From positions 1-23,340 of the forward strand of contig JAHZHZ010000023.1 in assembly GCA_019419995.1 (NCBI GenBank): DNA of 23,340 bases, in the 5' to 3' direction. Both the position numbers and the translations under genes were made by a program. The number at the start of each line of letters is the position of its first letter. Position 1 is the first letter of the stretch. Source of the stretch: Clostridiales bacterium. GTDB lineage: Bacteria; Bacillota; Clostridia; Christensenellales; Aristaeellaceae. Of this stretch, positions 23,240 through 23,340 are shown in pieces. The notes beneath the pieces are model-generated. The model searched no databases. It was not told the DNA's origin and saw nothing but the letters and a program-made list of their open reading frames with translations.

Positions 23240-23276
23240 CCGGCTCACAACCCTTCTTCAACTTCTCCTTTGTGGC

Positions 23277-23340
23277 TCAGTCCCGTTCAATGCAGATCCC
23301 CGCCTGATTTAGAAGAAGAGGGATTTTTCCCTCCGCGCCG
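23277..23340 (-). CDS. Possible C-terminal tail of an upstream gene (partial)
   Basis: One minus-strand frame is open from the right edge to a TGA at 23277-23279 and ends GKIPLLLNQAGICIERD, which looks protein-like. The stop lies 37 bases before the permease start, and an AAAGGAG follows it. A second frame is also open (to 23287) but encodes a less protein-like, Ser/Gly-rich tail. Too short to name; if real, the operon continues beyond the window. Confidence 0.4.
   Translation of the reverse strand, partial: GAEGKIPLLLNQAGICIERD

Noticed and set aside
1..23340. CRISPR arrays, insertion sequences, tRNA or rRNA genes
   Set aside because: No regularly spaced repeats, transposase-like frames with terminal repeats, or tRNA T-loop (GGTTCRA) contexts with cloverleaf potential were found by eye; weak cases cannot be excluded without a search tool.

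Overview
The window looks like a chromosomal segment of an anaerobic low-to-mid-GC Bacillota, most probably class Clostridia. This rests on gene content (ECF-type vitamin transporter with truA, DUF1292 and DUF896 proteins, glycyl-radical enzyme, 2,3-BPG-independent mutase, strong AGGAGG-type ribosome sites), not on a marker-gene search. No rRNA, tRNA, insertion sequence or CRISPR array is seen. The genes are tightly packed, with few gaps over 250 bp.

Layout. (a) 1-4765, minus strand: the N-terminal part of an Fe-S assembly scaffold protein with its own promoter, preceded by a compact operon ecfA1-ecfA2-ecfT-truA-ybaK-HAD phosphatase, which combines vitamin uptake ATPases and permease, tRNA modification, mischarged-tRNA editing and a sugar-phosphate type hydrolase. 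(b) 4766-8514, plus strand: a glycolytic pair, with phosphoglycerate kinase and triosephosphate isomerase fused in one 647-residue protein, followed by gpmI through a 1-base stop/start overlap and closed by a strong terminator. (c) 8551-9054, plus strand: a lone GNAT acetyltransferase whose sigma-A promoter carries a 14-bp perfect palindrome exactly in the spacer. (d) 9189-12204, minus strand: lon and engB, translationally coupled, with a clear sigma-A promoter. (e) 12319-15252, minus strand: an ECF-type sigma factor, a membrane anti-sigma factor, a secreted SIMPL-domain protein, a DUF896 protein and a separately promoted DUF1292 protein with an extra cysteine cluster. (f) 15373-23340, minus strand: a catabolic operon that enters from beyond the right edge: AspT/YbjL-type permease, Gfo/Idh/MocA dehydrogenase, divergent shikimate/quinate-dehydrogenase-like protein, IolG-like Gfo/Idh/MocA protein, glycyl-radical enzyme of the dehydratase type, and its radical-SAM activase.

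Region (f) is the most interesting part. The sequence shows a closely spaced set of three nicotinamide-dependent oxidoreductases, one radical dehydratase plus activator, and one organic-anion exchanger. I infer an anaerobic pathway for a hydroxylated, probably carboxylated and possibly cyclic substrate (quinate/shikimate- or cyclitol-like). The substrate cannot be named from sequence: key substrate-contact positions in the glycyl-radical enzyme, the AroE-like protein and one Gfo/Idh protein all differ from the characterised families.
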